DNA of 64,000 bases from Pseudo-nitzschia pungens (taxonomy: Eukaryota > Bacillariophyta > Bacillariophyceae > Bacillariales > Bacillariaceae): NCBI GenBank assembly GCA_037355855.1, contig CM074760.1:1232501-1296500 (forward strand). Reading direction: 5' to 3'. The notes beneath the pieces were generated by a model. The model saw nothing but the letters and a program-made list of their open reading frames with translations. It was not told the DNA's origin and made no database searches. Positions 11,107-20,614 of this stretch are shown here, one piece after another. Made by a program: the position numbers and the translations under genes. The first letter of the stretch is position 1; every line of letters starts with the position of its first letter.

Positions 11107-11688
11107 CCTGCGGCTCTTATCAGTTATGCTCTCAATGTATTGTTTGGTCTTCGTTTTATCCACTTTGGTTTTGATTCGTTTTTAGCTAAATTTGAATTTG
11201 TGAGGCCGATCAAGAAAGTTGAATTGGACAAGTTCTCGGAATGACAACGTGACGAAGAGACACGATTAAAAAAAATTGACGCCGAACACAATTACGGGCA
11301 AAAAATAAGGTTACCTGTCCCTTTGAACGTAACTCGTAAATTACCGTGTTGCACGAACTGCGTTTACTTGTGGTCTTCGATTTTCTCAGATCCTCTGAGA
11401 AAGTCTTCCGTATTTTTTAGTCGTGAGAAGAAAAAAATCATACTGTTGGAAAGGAAATAAGGTTAATTACCTTACGTGATGAGCGTCGGATGCAGGTTGG
11501 TCCCGTCAATTTTGATTGCTAGGGACAGGCTAGGGACAAGTGCCCACTCATACGATTGTTAGGTCATGGGAGTACACGAAAAGTGTATGAAAAAAGTGTA
11601 CGATGAACGACACTGTTTCGTAATTAATTACTCCGAACTCGTAACTCAGAACACAACTTACACCTGATCGCTCTGAACAGAAATATGG
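11107..11688. other. Divergent promoter region
   Basis: Roughly 580 bp separating the divergent charged-protein gene (-) and the BCNT gene (+). It contains AAGGTTACC and GTAATTTAC-like motifs of the type seen in other gaps, and AGGGACAGG/AGGGACAAG near 11520-11540. No gene seen. Confidence 0.5.
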
Positions 11689-12618
11689 ATGAAAGAGATG
11701 ACCTTGGACACAATCATCGATGAAACGAAAATATCAACAAGAGCTGTTGCTGTTAATAAAATAGCGACAAAGACAATGACGACTGAGCTTCTAGGTAAAC
11801 GCAAGGAATCTCCAATGTCGGCCCCGGCATCAGAATCATCCATGTCACCGACAAATCCTCTTGTAGACGCCGCTTTCAAACGCTTGTTCGGTTATTCTTG
11901 GGGGACTACCTTCCATCTTTCCAAGGGTAACAGCAAAGTGACGCAACCTCATTCAGTCGAAAATCAAATGGTCCAGATTTTTGGTCCGACTCGAACCGCA
12001 CGGATAATGAATCTCCCGTGGGATGTGGTAGCTCCCCTTTCTTGCAATCCAAAAAAATCGTTGGGAGAGTGTTACAATCCAGCTGCGGAATTGACCACGA
12101 GAATTTCAGTTGCTACCCAAAGCTCGGTTCGTACGCATGCATCCCCGAGTCGTACCGAAGCTGCTTCTTCAGCTTCCCCCATCCAATCGTCGAAAACAGC
12201 CAACAAGAAAAGGCGATTGGAAGAAACTGATTACAAGAGCATTGCACTGCCAGCACACATGGTATCATCTTCGTCCGTCAAAAGCGTCATGGATTCCGAT
12301 AATGTCCAGGTAACCACCAATCAAACCACGAATAATAAAACTTCAACAGCGCATACCGCTGCTAGCAACATCGACAATGTCCTGAGCCAAATTGCAGGGA
12401 AGAAGAAACTCAACACGGTCGAAAAGTCCAGCAATGATTGGGAGGGTTTCAAGGAGACTGATAAGACCCTTCAAGACGAACTGGAACGACAGGCCCAAGG
12501 AAAGAATGCCTACTTGGTGAAGCAGGATTTCCTGAACCGGGTAGATCAACGTACGTTCGAAATAGAGAAGGAAGAACGTGACCGCGAACGCTCCCGACGG
12601 GCGGCCGAAAGCAAATAG
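11689..12618 (+). CDS. BCNT/CFDP1/Swc5-family protein
   Basis: A 309-residue single-exon protein whose last 80 residues form a BCNT-C (bucentaur) domain: LNTVEKSSNDWEGFKE, then a helical segment and a final FLNRVDQRTFEIEKEERDR. This domain defines Swc5 in yeast and CFDP1 in animals, subunits of the SWR1/SRCAP complexes that exchange histone H2A.Z into nucleosomes. The N-terminal two thirds is Ser/Thr-rich and probably disordered, with a KKRRL basic patch near residue 175. This fits the family, where the conserved part is C-terminal. Later in-frame ATGs (for example 11776) could also serve as start. Confidence 0.85.
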   Translation: MKEMTLDTIIDETKISTRAVAVNKIATKTMTTELLGKRKESPMSAPASESSMSPTNPLVDAAFKRLFGYSWGTTFHLSKGNSKVTQPHSVENQMVQIFGPTRTARIMNLPWDVVAPLSCNPKKSLGECYNPAAELTTRISVATQSSVRTHASPSRTEAASSASPIQSSKTANKKRRLEETDYKSIALPAHMVSSSSVKSVMDSDNVQVTTNQTTNNKTSTAHTAASNIDNVLSQIAGKKKLNTVEKSSNDWEGFKETDKTLQDELERQAQGKNAYLVKQDFLNRVDQRTFEIEKEERDRERSRRAAESK

Positions 12619-12850
12619 GAGAAATTCACCTGCAGATTGAGTTCGAACGACAGGAAAATACAATCAACATAATGTTTCTATACCAGACATGTTGTCGCGG
12701 AATAAGTTCTCATTCTGGTAAGCCAATAACTAAGTAACAATCTTTTGGAGTTTGTATTCTCTGTCGACGAATTATTTCGTTATGAATGAGAAGCATTTGC
12801 GATATCCTTATCTCGTTATTCCTATCTTATGTCGTCGTTGACGGAGGTGA

Positions 12851-15703
12851 TCATTGGTTAAGAGCAGCTCTGCGACCTCTGCGTGGCGCTGAACGGCGAT
12901 CCATCACGGCGAATTGCGACGACGAAAAATAATTTTCTCTGAGCTCTTTCAATTTTTTATCTTTGTTCCTAATTCGGAAGTCTCTATTCAGAACATGAAT
13001 AAGGGTCTTGAAGGTACGCTCTGTGGGTTCCAATCCGTTGGCAATCATGTCACGAACAAGCTCTTCAGCCTTGACCATGTCGTTGCTGTAAGCTCTCATG
13101 ACAATATTGTAGCTTATGGTGTTAGGCCTTTCGTCGGGACCGAGGCCTTGCATAGATCGAAGGACGAACTCGGCTTTGCGGCCGAATCGATGGTGCTCGT
13201 TTTCATTCTCGTCGATTGCGCTTCTATTGCCCTTCGTTTTGCTCCTGGAACTTCCATTCTTCGTTTGGTGCATGTATTGCTGTTTGTGCCGTCGCTCTCG
13301 AATGGAAGATGGAAAAGATAAGGAAGCCCAACAGTTCATGACCGCGTTATAAGTGACATTGTTGGGCCGCGTGCTCAAGTTGTAGGGAGCATCGTTCAAT
13401 TCTTGCATTTGCAACAGCAAGCGCTCAGCTTCCTCTGCAGCATGGATAGTATGTTCTTTCGACAACGCAATCAAAATACTCGTGAAAGTTCGCACATTGG
13501 GCTTTGGGTATCTTGTGGGCTGTTGTTGTCCCGATAGGCTGTCTTCGAGAAGCCTTGTTAAGAGCTCAAGAGCTCGTTCAAGATTGCCGAGTCGTGCGTA
13601 GCCGTGAATGACAGTATTGTAGGAAACAATGTCGGGAATGACCTGGTGTTTTTCCAGCATGGTTTCTTCCAGAAATCTTTCGGCGTGATCAGGGTGTCCT
13701 GCCTTTGTCCAGGAATTCAAAATTGTGTTGCATGTGAGGAGATTCAGTCTGTGGCCCATCTGGCACATGCGTTCAGCGATCTCTTCTGCTATTTTGGACA
13801 ATTCAAATGTTGGGGGATCCTGAAGCTTTGATAAAGCTCCGATAATTTGTCGGTAGCAAATTTTGTCTGGCTTGAAGCGCTTGATGTTATCAATGCTATA
13901 CATATGGGCATTTTCGGGGTAATGTTCCTGAAGGACTAGAATCTCCTCCTCCTTTTGACGATAGACCTGTTCGGCGTTAGACAGTACCTCGATTGCCTTC
14001 TTCGGCTGCCCCAGTTTGATCCAGAGATTGGTAACAGTAGAGCGTGCCCGAGCAGTAGGCTGAATGTCATAAACCAGTCGTGGAATGTCCGAGCAACCTT
14101 TTTTTTTCTTTCGAATCCGTTTTTGTTGTTCAAAAAATTGGTCGAGGCGCTCCAAGAATGCCTCTGCAGATACAGCGGCTATTTCAGTGTTTGCCTGGAC
14201 GTGGGATTTCAGAACGGTATTCAACGTTACGGTGTCGGGTTGAATGTTCGACTTTTCTCCTTTCAGGTAATCTGTCAAAAGTCGAAGGAAAAGACTTTCC
14301 GCCAATTCGTACCTACCTTGTTCGGCTAACACGTTTAGTAAAACATTGTAACAATCGATGTCCACAATAGGCGGTGAATTCGAGGACAACGCCTCTTCCT
14401 CTATCTGTCGCAAAAAATTAAAGGCTTCTTTTTGCGTGTCGATTGCTGTGTCGGTCTCTCCATAATTGGTGCCCCACGCGTTTACGAGTAACCGAATTGT
14501 ACTCAAGTTAGGTTGCATATCAATGGCTGTCTGTTTCCCCTCTGTTGTTGCTGTTACCCCATCTGCTTCTTGTGATCGTTCTTCTGCAGTAGAAAATCGT
14601 CTCATGTCGTCAAGTATTTCCCTGGCTGTCGCCATTGATTCAATCGTTGAGCAAGCTGCAAGAACCTGGTGATAACAATCCCGATCCGGAGAAAGAGACA
14701 ATTCCGGGAATTTGGCGTGTGTTCGGCACATGTGCTTTAGTAGTTGGTGCGCAAGGATATGATTCTGTTCGTTTTGACGCACGATGTTGTTGCCGTTGCT
14801 GTTAGAATTTTCATTCCATTCTGTTCCAAGATTCCCGTCTTCGCGCTTACTATTGTTCGCGTTCTGTCGCGAATTCGTATGTTCCATATGACCCGTGTTG
14901 GTAGAACCCAGAGCGGTTAGAACACGCCTAAAGGATTCGATACCCGGCTGGTGCAGGATCGACTCGTTCGGCCATTCCATCAGCAACTGGCATGCCTTTC
15001 TAGGTACCCCCGCGTTGAGGTATCCGGTGACTAGAAGTCTCAATAGACGTGGATCGTAGTGATTCTTGACAACTACGTCTTCCGCTCGTTCCAGGAGCTT
15101 TACCCGCTTCGATCGAACGACTTCTCGAAAGATCTTTACGACGGTTTCGATCGATATGTGAGTTTCCTCGTTGTGCAAGAGTTCGAGCATATTGAGGAGC
15201 ATATTGGGATTCGGAGGAACCCTGCTTTGATTGGAAATGTGATCATCGACCAGCCGTTGGAGGTAGTCTTCGGTGACAACGGAGTCGACATCGAGACACT
15301 GATACTCTCCGATTCCACTCGAAACTATTCGATCAATGGTGGATTGTTCGTAGTCTCCGTTTCTACTCATGGCGTTTGTGTTTGGTTTCTCTTCCCCCCT
15401 CGTTCTGCCCCGTTTTCTAAGAGAATGGTTCTTTCGCGGATCTTCGTCGTCCTTTCGCTCGTCATCGAAGAACTCGGTCGAGAGTGCCGTAGAAAAAGGT
15501 GCTGACGAACTAAATAATCTCTGGACAAAGTTGCTTGAAAAGAGATGCGACTGCACTGACGAATCGAACTTCTCTGAATGATGATTCCGTCGCATTAGCA
15601 ACCTCTGTCGTCGATGGAAACCATCTTCACGAATAGAAGGCAGTCGACGGTTTTTCGACGAGGACAACAGCCGTAATATCGATCTACTTTTTGCCCATGA
15701 CAT
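12851..15703 (-). CDS. Pentatricopeptide repeat (PPR) protein, probably organellar
   Basis: About 950 residues in one exon. The open frame reaches 15715 but the first ATG is at 15703 (MSWAKSRSILRLL). The N-terminus is rich in Arg, Ser and Leu and lacks acidic residues for about 60 residues (including RRQRLLMRRNHH and LFSSSAPF), a good mitochondrial presequence. From about residue 210 to the end there are degenerate 35-residue PPR units; clear ones include PDIVSYNTVIHGYARLGNLE, PNVRTFTSILIALSKEH, RPNNVTYNAVMNCWASL and RPNTISYNIVMRAY. PPR proteins bind organellar RNA in a sequence-specific way for processing, stability or translation. No E/DYW or SMR domain is visible. The target RNA is unknown. 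Confidence 0.9.
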   Translation of the reverse strand: MSWAKSRSILRLLSSSKNRRLPSIREDGFHRRQRLLMRRNHHSEKFDSSVQSHLFSSNFVQRLFSSSAPFSTALSTEFFDDERKDDEDPRKNHSLRKRGRTRGEEKPNTNAMSRNGDYEQSTIDRIVSSGIGEYQCLDVDSVVTEDYLQRLVDDHISNQSRVPPNPNMLLNMLELLHNEETHISIETVVKIFREVVRSKRVKLLERAEDVVVKNHYDPRLLRLLVTGYLNAGVPRKACQLLMEWPNESILHQPGIESFRRVLTALGSTNTGHMEHTNSRQNANNSKREDGNLGTEWNENSNSNGNNIVRQNEQNHILAHQLLKHMCRTHAKFPELSLSPDRDCYHQVLAACSTIESMATAREILDDMRRFSTAEERSQEADGVTATTEGKQTAIDMQPNLSTIRLLVNAWGTNYGETDTAIDTQKEAFNFLRQIEEEALSSNSPPIVDIDCYNVLLNVLAEQGRYELAESLFLRLLTDYLKGEKSNIQPDTVTLNTVLKSHVQANTEIAAVSAEAFLERLDQFFEQQKRIRKKKKGCSDIPRLVYDIQPTARARSTVTNLWIKLGQPKKAIEVLSNAEQVYRQKEEEILVLQEHYPENAHMYSIDNIKRFKPDKICYRQIIGALSKLQDPPTFELSKIAEEIAERMCQMGHRLNLLTCNTILNSWTKAGHPDHAERFLEETMLEKHQVIPDIVSYNTVIHGYARLGNLERALELLTRLLEDSLSGQQQPTRYPKPNVRTFTSILIALSKEHTIHAAEEAERLLLQMQELNDAPYNLSTRPNNVTYNAVMNCWASLSFPSSIRERRHKQQYMHQTKNGSSRSKTKGNRSAIDENENEHHRFGRKAEFVLRSMQGLGPDERPNTISYNIVMRAYSNDMVKAEELVRDMIANGLEPTERTFKTLIHVLNRDFRIRNKDKKLKELRENYFSSSQFAVMDRRSAPRRGRRAALNQ

Positions 15704-16504
15704 GGCAGATGACAATTCCCAGTGACAACTTTGGTTGCCTCCTTTGCACTAATCTGAATCAACAATGAGTGAAGTTAAGTATACAGTAATGAGTTCACGC
15801 CCTCTTTTAATTGGATTGCCGTATTTCCAGAGTTTTGCATCAGCTCAGATGCTGCTGTCTTGTCTAACCTTTTTTCTTTGTACAGATTTCTGGTAAGGTT
15901 ATTCTGGTATCTCAAAATCGCTCATCAATGCTCGACGATGAGTAGATGATTCTTTCTTCTCTTCTTCGCTTCCTCGACCGTTCCACTCATCCTTGAAGAA
16001 CACAACTTTGATGAACAACGGAGAACAAAACTTTTACAGGTTCAGTAAGAGTTAAGGTACGTTACCGATACGTGTACATATTGGTACGAGTAAGATACCT
16101 CACGCAACGTTCAAAATCTTGCTAGCCAACCGGCCATAAGACCTTAAGATCTTACTACTACTCAATACCGTAACCGAGAAATATAAATAGGATTATGATA
16201 CCTAGTTACATACCATGCTATACATACCATAGTCCTAGTTGAGTAACTGAATAGCGACTACCGACGCTTACCGGTACCTTAGACGCCTACCGCGACGGCT
16301 TATGTTCTCAACCCTACAATTTCGGACGACGACTTTCCAACAACAACGATCTGCGCTGTTGACACAGCAAGTGGTATCGGAAAGCGGAACCCATTAGTCA
16401 ACAATATCTTTCCAGAAGCGGTTGCGAGTCTTTCGACGACCGCCTGTTCTTTCTTTCCATCGTGCGGGACGACTGGCAACCAGAAACTATTGTTGTAGGC
16501 AAGC
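15704..16504. other. Divergent promoter region, PPR and bL12 copy 1
   Basis: About 800 bp between divergently transcribed PPR and bL12 genes. Both products look mitochondrial, so shared regulation is possible but unproven. It holds several TTACCGATACG/GTACGAGTAAG-like motifs at 16055-16100 and a run of CTTACCGG near 16265. No gene seen. Confidence 0.5.
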
Positions 16505-17135
16505 ATGAATGCTTCACTTTATAGAGCCGCTGGTGTCGGGCGCCGAGCGATGATGCGTCCCCGAAGGCTCGCTCTGTCGAGCACGACTGCATCGTCCTGG
16601 TCGTTTCCTCCGCCACAGACAACTTCTGCGGACCACAACAATCAGTGCAGTCTTCGATTCTTCTCGGACGCAGCTGTTGAAAAAAATACCGCTGATCCCG
16701 ACGCAACAACCGGTGCCGTTCCCTTGTCCTCTCCAAAATTGCAGGGCCTGTACGATCGCGTCGTGACTCTTCCGGAAGAAGAGGTAAATATCCTGGGAGC
16801 TATGGTTCTGCAGGTACTTGGACGAACCATTTTCCCGGGAGAATTTGGGACGCCGGGAGGTGCGGCCGTAGCGGTGGACGGAGCACAGGGTTCCGAAGCG
16901 GAAGAAGCCGTCGAAGAAAAGACATCTTTTGATGTGAAACTCGTTGGCTTTGACGCAAAGGCGAAAATCAAGGTAATCAAGGAAAGTTAGAGCAATCGCG
17001 GGACTTGGGTTGAAAGAAGCTAAAGAATTGGTTGAATCGGCACCCAAAGTCATCCAGAAAGATTTGAAGCAAGAAGCTGCCGATGAGCTCAAGGAGAAAA
17101 TGGAGGCATTGGGAGCACAAATCGAAATTGTTTAA
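16505..17135 (+). CDS. Mitochondrial-type ribosomal protein bL12, copy 1, with +1 frameshift
   Basis: Encodes a bL12 (L7/L12) stalk protein that recruits translation factors to the bacterial-type ribosome. The N-terminus (MNASLYRAAGVGRRAMMRPR, later CSLRFFSD) looks like a mitochondrial presequence. Then comes the N-terminal dimerisation helix region (LYDRVVTLPEEEV), a Gly/Ala/Glu hinge and the C-terminal domain beginning [20 protein letters not shown]. In frame 0 translation stops at 16988-16990 (TAG) just after VIKE. Reading on in the +1 frame, with one surplus base at about 16985-16988, gives the expected rest of the domain ([20 protein letters not shown] through AQIEIV) and a stop at 17133-17135. 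The downstream part is intact, so this is a real frame change and not random decay. It may be programmed frameshifting, a recent lesion or an assembly error; see findings. Confidence 0.85.
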
Positions 17136-17878
17136 GTAGAAAGGAGGCACGATGGACAAGCTTTCGTGGTGACAGGAGGGATGGGACCTGGGATGAAGGA
17201 GAAATGGTTTATCGATGCTTCTCGCGAAACAAGTCATTGACGTGAAAATACTCGCCCAGGTTAGCGTTTACTTTCTCAATAATAGCATAACACGATTTTA
17301 TGGCTCGATTCGCTCAGAGTTGAGTCCTTCGAAGTTCCCCAGCATCAGAACAATATGGTTTCCGTATTAAATAATGAAAATACATCAACCCGTGAACAAG
17401 GATCGGACCAAGAATTACACACCCATCAAATAGTTTCAATCCTTCTTTTTCAAATCCATCACGACTGATCCCTCGTACTAGCAGTCCATGCCTTCTCTTT
17501 CGACTTTCTGCAATCAATATGCTTCTCTTGTGAAAGTGACACCATTTGGTTTTCTCTGGTGCAACCGATCAACCAAGGAAGTCTGGTATATTTTTGAAGT
17601 GTTTTCGGCATCTCTGTAGAATGGAATTCAACACTATGATGCAACACGTAGCTATGGCAAATCAGTGTTATACAACTATTTTCTATCTCTACCAAATTTA
17701 AACGAAAATACATTATTTAACAACCGAGCTCAGCTAAGCCATTGCTATGTGTATCGGTTCTTGTTTTCATCAATCAACGGTATGCTTTCAATGTCATAGT
17801 CCAATCGAGGATTTCAAGCAAGCGAACTGCATGACTTGTCATTGTCACTATTGTTTTCCCACGGACAAATCAGCGTCA
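17136..17878. other. Convergent intergenic region
   Basis: About 740 bp between the ends of bL12 copy 1 (+) and the PIN1-type gene (-). AT-rich, with no recognised gene or strong repeat. The open frames here are short and without domains. Confidence 0.5.
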
Positions 17879-18616
17879 TCATCCTATCCGCAAAAGGATA
17901 TGAGACCCACTTTTCGTATCGACTATGGATTTGGTCATCTCCCCAATCTTCAGACGGAAGGAGGCCTCCTCGAATGGAGGTTGCATCTTCTTTCGCCCAA
18001 AGTATCCCAAATCGCCTCCCCTCTTCGCTGACGAACAATCCGATTCAGTACGTGCGAGTTCCATAAACGTCGCGCGAAGCTCGGTCAAGTCTCCCTCCTC
18101 CTCTTGAAGAATCTCCAATAGCCCATCTAATTCTTCGTGGGCCTCTTCTTTGGTCTGCGTGATTTTCGGATTTCGCCACGAGGAGGGACGTTTGGAGTCT
18201 TTATGTTTCTTTAGTATGTGTAACACCCGCACTTCTTTCGGTGATGATGATGTTGCTTCTTTTCGTGGTCGTTTCGCCTCCCGCGGTTCCTCAAGTACAT
18301 CGTTCTGCTTTCGTGAGGATGCCGGTGATGTTCCACTTGCACTACCAACAACCCCTAGTAGACGATCCGCCACCTGTTCGGCATTTTGAATGGTATTGTC
18401 AACAGGAGTCTCCCACGTCGATTCTCCCGTGTTCATATTATAATAGTAGAAGTAACCGGGACCCGAACGACTTTCTTTCATTATCCAACCGCGAGGTAAT
18501 GGTGGAGGTGGCTCTTTCGATCGCTGCGTTTTGTGTTGTTGCTGGCCCTCGTTTGCGTTACCACTGTTTGCAGCTGCCTCTACAGCGTCGGCTACCGCTG
18601 CTACATCCAGTAGCAT
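17879..18616 (-). CDS. PIN1-type WW-parvulin prolyl isomerase
   Basis: A 245-residue peptidyl-prolyl cis-trans isomerase of the PIN1 type, acting on phospho-Ser/Thr-Pro sites in signalling and transcription proteins. The WW domain runs from about residue 39 to 73 (LPRGWIMKE, YFYYYN, STWETP; Trp44 and Trp68), after a short Gln/Asn-rich lead and four prolines. A Ser- and Lys/Arg-rich linker of about 50 residues follows, longer than in human PIN1. The parvulin domain (about 128-245) keeps the catalytic motifs: VLHILKKH, the basic patch KDSKRPSSWR that reads phosphate, ESDCSSAKRGGDLG with the active-site Cys, and SGSHILLR. It ends at the canonical C-terminus. Nuclear location is typical of the family. 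Confidence 0.93.
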   Translation of the reverse strand: MLLDVAAVADAVEAAANSGNANEGQQQHKTQRSKEPPPPLPRGWIMKESRSGPGYFYYYNMNTGESTWETPVDNTIQNAEQVADRLLGVVGSASGTSPASSRKQNDVLEEPREAKRPRKEATSSSPKEVRVLHILKKHKDSKRPSSWRNPKITQTKEEAHEELDGLLEILQEEEGDLTELRATFMELARTESDCSSAKRGGDLGYFGRKKMQPPFEEASFRLKIGEMTKSIVDTKSGSHILLRIG

Positions 18617-19434
18617 CCGTCATTATTGAGTGCTGAATTCAATCTATGGTGATTCCGTCGCAATTATCTTTGTACATACAAGACCAGCAAGGTTTTCCGC
18701 TATGCCCTCAGTTTTCTGAACCCCTCAAACAATTCTATTCAATCTTCGTGCCACAACGATAAAACGGCTTTCAAGTGAAACTCTGCTCTGAGTTAAGGTA
18801 AATCTTATGCTGCTGCGGGAGTGATCTGCGTGATGTGAGATGACGGTAACCTTACCTGGTGAAATACGGACGTCGTGATGGCCAGTTCCATGGCAGAGAG
18901 CACAAGAGTTTTTTGACGGGAACAAGATTTTTTAAAAAAAATCAGAAGTCCTTTTTTTTCGGATTCTTCTTCGGCAATAATCTTTTTTGGTCCACGGAGT
19001 CAAATACCGGTAGCTTTCGTCGGGACTTGAAAACGAAATTCCACGATACCGTATTGGTTCTTGTACTTTGTACAAGTATCATAAGTATGTACCTACACTA
19101 CCTTGTATACTGTACTATGTGACTACAAGTATAAATATGACAGGCTTATTTGGGAAAACGGAAAGAATTTTTTTTCATAATACCGTACATCTTCATGTGA
19201 CAAGAAATCTGCTGGTAAGAAGCCGTTAAAAAAGCAGACGTTAAAGATTTGAAATCATCTAACGATAACAAACCGGTAACGGTAACGATTTTTTTTGCGT
19301 GGAAAGCCGATACAATATCATAGTATTCTACCGTATCATAATTCCAGATTGATAGGCCACTCGTATATTTTGCTACGCATTACAAAGTGGTCAGGTCAAA
19401 GAACCGAAGTATCCCTCGAACTAGACTTTCGAAG
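18617..19434. other. Divergent intergenic region
   Basis: About 800 bp upstream of both the PIN1-type gene (-) and the small membrane-protein gene (+). Contains homopolymer A/T tracts at about 18930-18975, GGTAACCTTACC-type motifs at 18840-18860 and ACCGGTAACGGTAACG at about 19270. No gene seen. Confidence 0.5.
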
Positions 19435-20034
19435 ATGATGCACACCAGAGCGATTGAAGTTCCTTCTGTGCACGAAGCAATTGCAATGAACACTGACAGT
19501 GGCAACGGTGACGATGATGTCAACAACATGTTCAAGAAACCCAAATCCTCGGTTGGACGACGATTGGTAACTGTCAAGTTTGCTGATGCGATGTTAGATT
19601 GGGTGATTTTCCCTCTTTTGCTCTTTGTTCAATTTGGCACATCCATGTACTGTCAGCAATACCAAGGAACACTACATATCCAATGGCTCCCAACACTAAC
19701 AGTCATTACCATCTTCTGCATCGCGTCTGTTGGATACAGAAAGATCTTCCGAGCTCATCCAGTTCAATCGATGGCGGCCCTTCTAATCCCGGAACTCTTC
19801 ACCAACATTATCCTTGCAACGGTAATGCTTGCAGATGATTTATCGACTGCTTTATACACATTGATTGCATTAACGGTGGTCATCTCAGTTGCAGCAATTA
19901 TAGGTCAGCTTCAAATCTCTCAATACCGTCGCTTCATGCCCGCACCAACAGCGAATGCTTATAAACGTCTATATGACGGCAACGACGACGACGACGACGA
20001 CGACGACGATGGGGCAGACGAATACCTGTGTTGA
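19435..20034 (+). CDS. Small polytopic membrane protein, unknown function
   Basis: I do not recognise a family. The frame is open from a GTG at 19387, but the first ATGs are 19435 and 19438, giving about 199 residues. After a hydrophilic N-terminal 55 residues there are four likely transmembrane segments, roughly VIFPLLLFVQFGTSMY, LPTLTVITIFCIASVGY, MAALLIPELFTNIILATVML and LIALTVVISVAAIIGQL. The tail ends in a run of nine Asp residues followed by DGADEYLC, encoded by a GAC repeat. Codon use is normal for the window. Four-helix integral membrane protein is all that can be supported. Confidence 0.6.
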   Translation: MMHTRAIEVPSVHEAIAMNTDSGNGDDDVNNMFKKPKSSVGRRLVTVKFADAMLDWVIFPLLLFVQFGTSMYCQQYQGTLHIQWLPTLTVITIFCIASVGYRKIFRAHPVQSMAALLIPELFTNIILATVMLADDLSTALYTLIALTVVISVAAIIGQLQISQYRRFMPAPTANAYKRLYDGNDDDDDDDDDGADEYLC

Positions 20035-20614
20035 ACTTTTTACAACACGATTAAGTCGCTGCATTCACCCTGCTGATGCGCTTTTACGTTTCCTTGTAAT
20101 TTAAAGTAATCTGTATAGTAATAGAACTTAGCAACTCAATCTAAAGACGAGTGCGTTATGATGAATTATTGGCGCTCGATGATTTACGATCAATGACGTA
20201 GACGATGCTAATTGGACTAAAGTTGAATTGTAACCCGCACCTTTGGGTTTGATCTCGTCCAGTTCGCGGGTGACATATGTTTCTCTCCCGTCTACCCGGA
20301 CAATTCACAAGGATCGGCCGTAACCTTGGGTAACTCTTGAACTTGGCAAGTTATGTCTTGGGCAGAGCAATGCCCCCCCTGGTATTTAGTATCGGCTGCT
20401 TGTCTCCAAGCATCTGGAAAAATATCGTCAGGGATCCCAATGGGCTGCCGGAAAGCATCAACAATGTGCAAATCAGTTGCTGTCAGCGCCGAGAATGGTG
20501 GGATGTGACAATGCGAATCATGAAGGCAGAGTTAGTACTAGTTCGGACGCATTTCCATTATAGCTGGCAAGAAGATAAATTGACGAAGGCATTTTGGTCG
20601 CCAAGAACTACTCG
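20035..20614. other. Convergent intergenic region
   Basis: About 580 bp between the ends of the small membrane-protein gene (+) and the SET gene (-). No gene or repeat of note; an open frame at 20337-20714 is mostly antisense to the SET gene's 3' end. Confidence 0.45.

Noticed and set aside
16973..16990. An ultrashort GT-AG intron explaining the bL12 frame change
   Set aside because: Removing the 18-nt GT-to-AG span in copy 1 keeps the wrong frame, and the 19-nt span in copy 2 would delete conserved VIKE-(V/I)-R residues. Neither restores the known protein.
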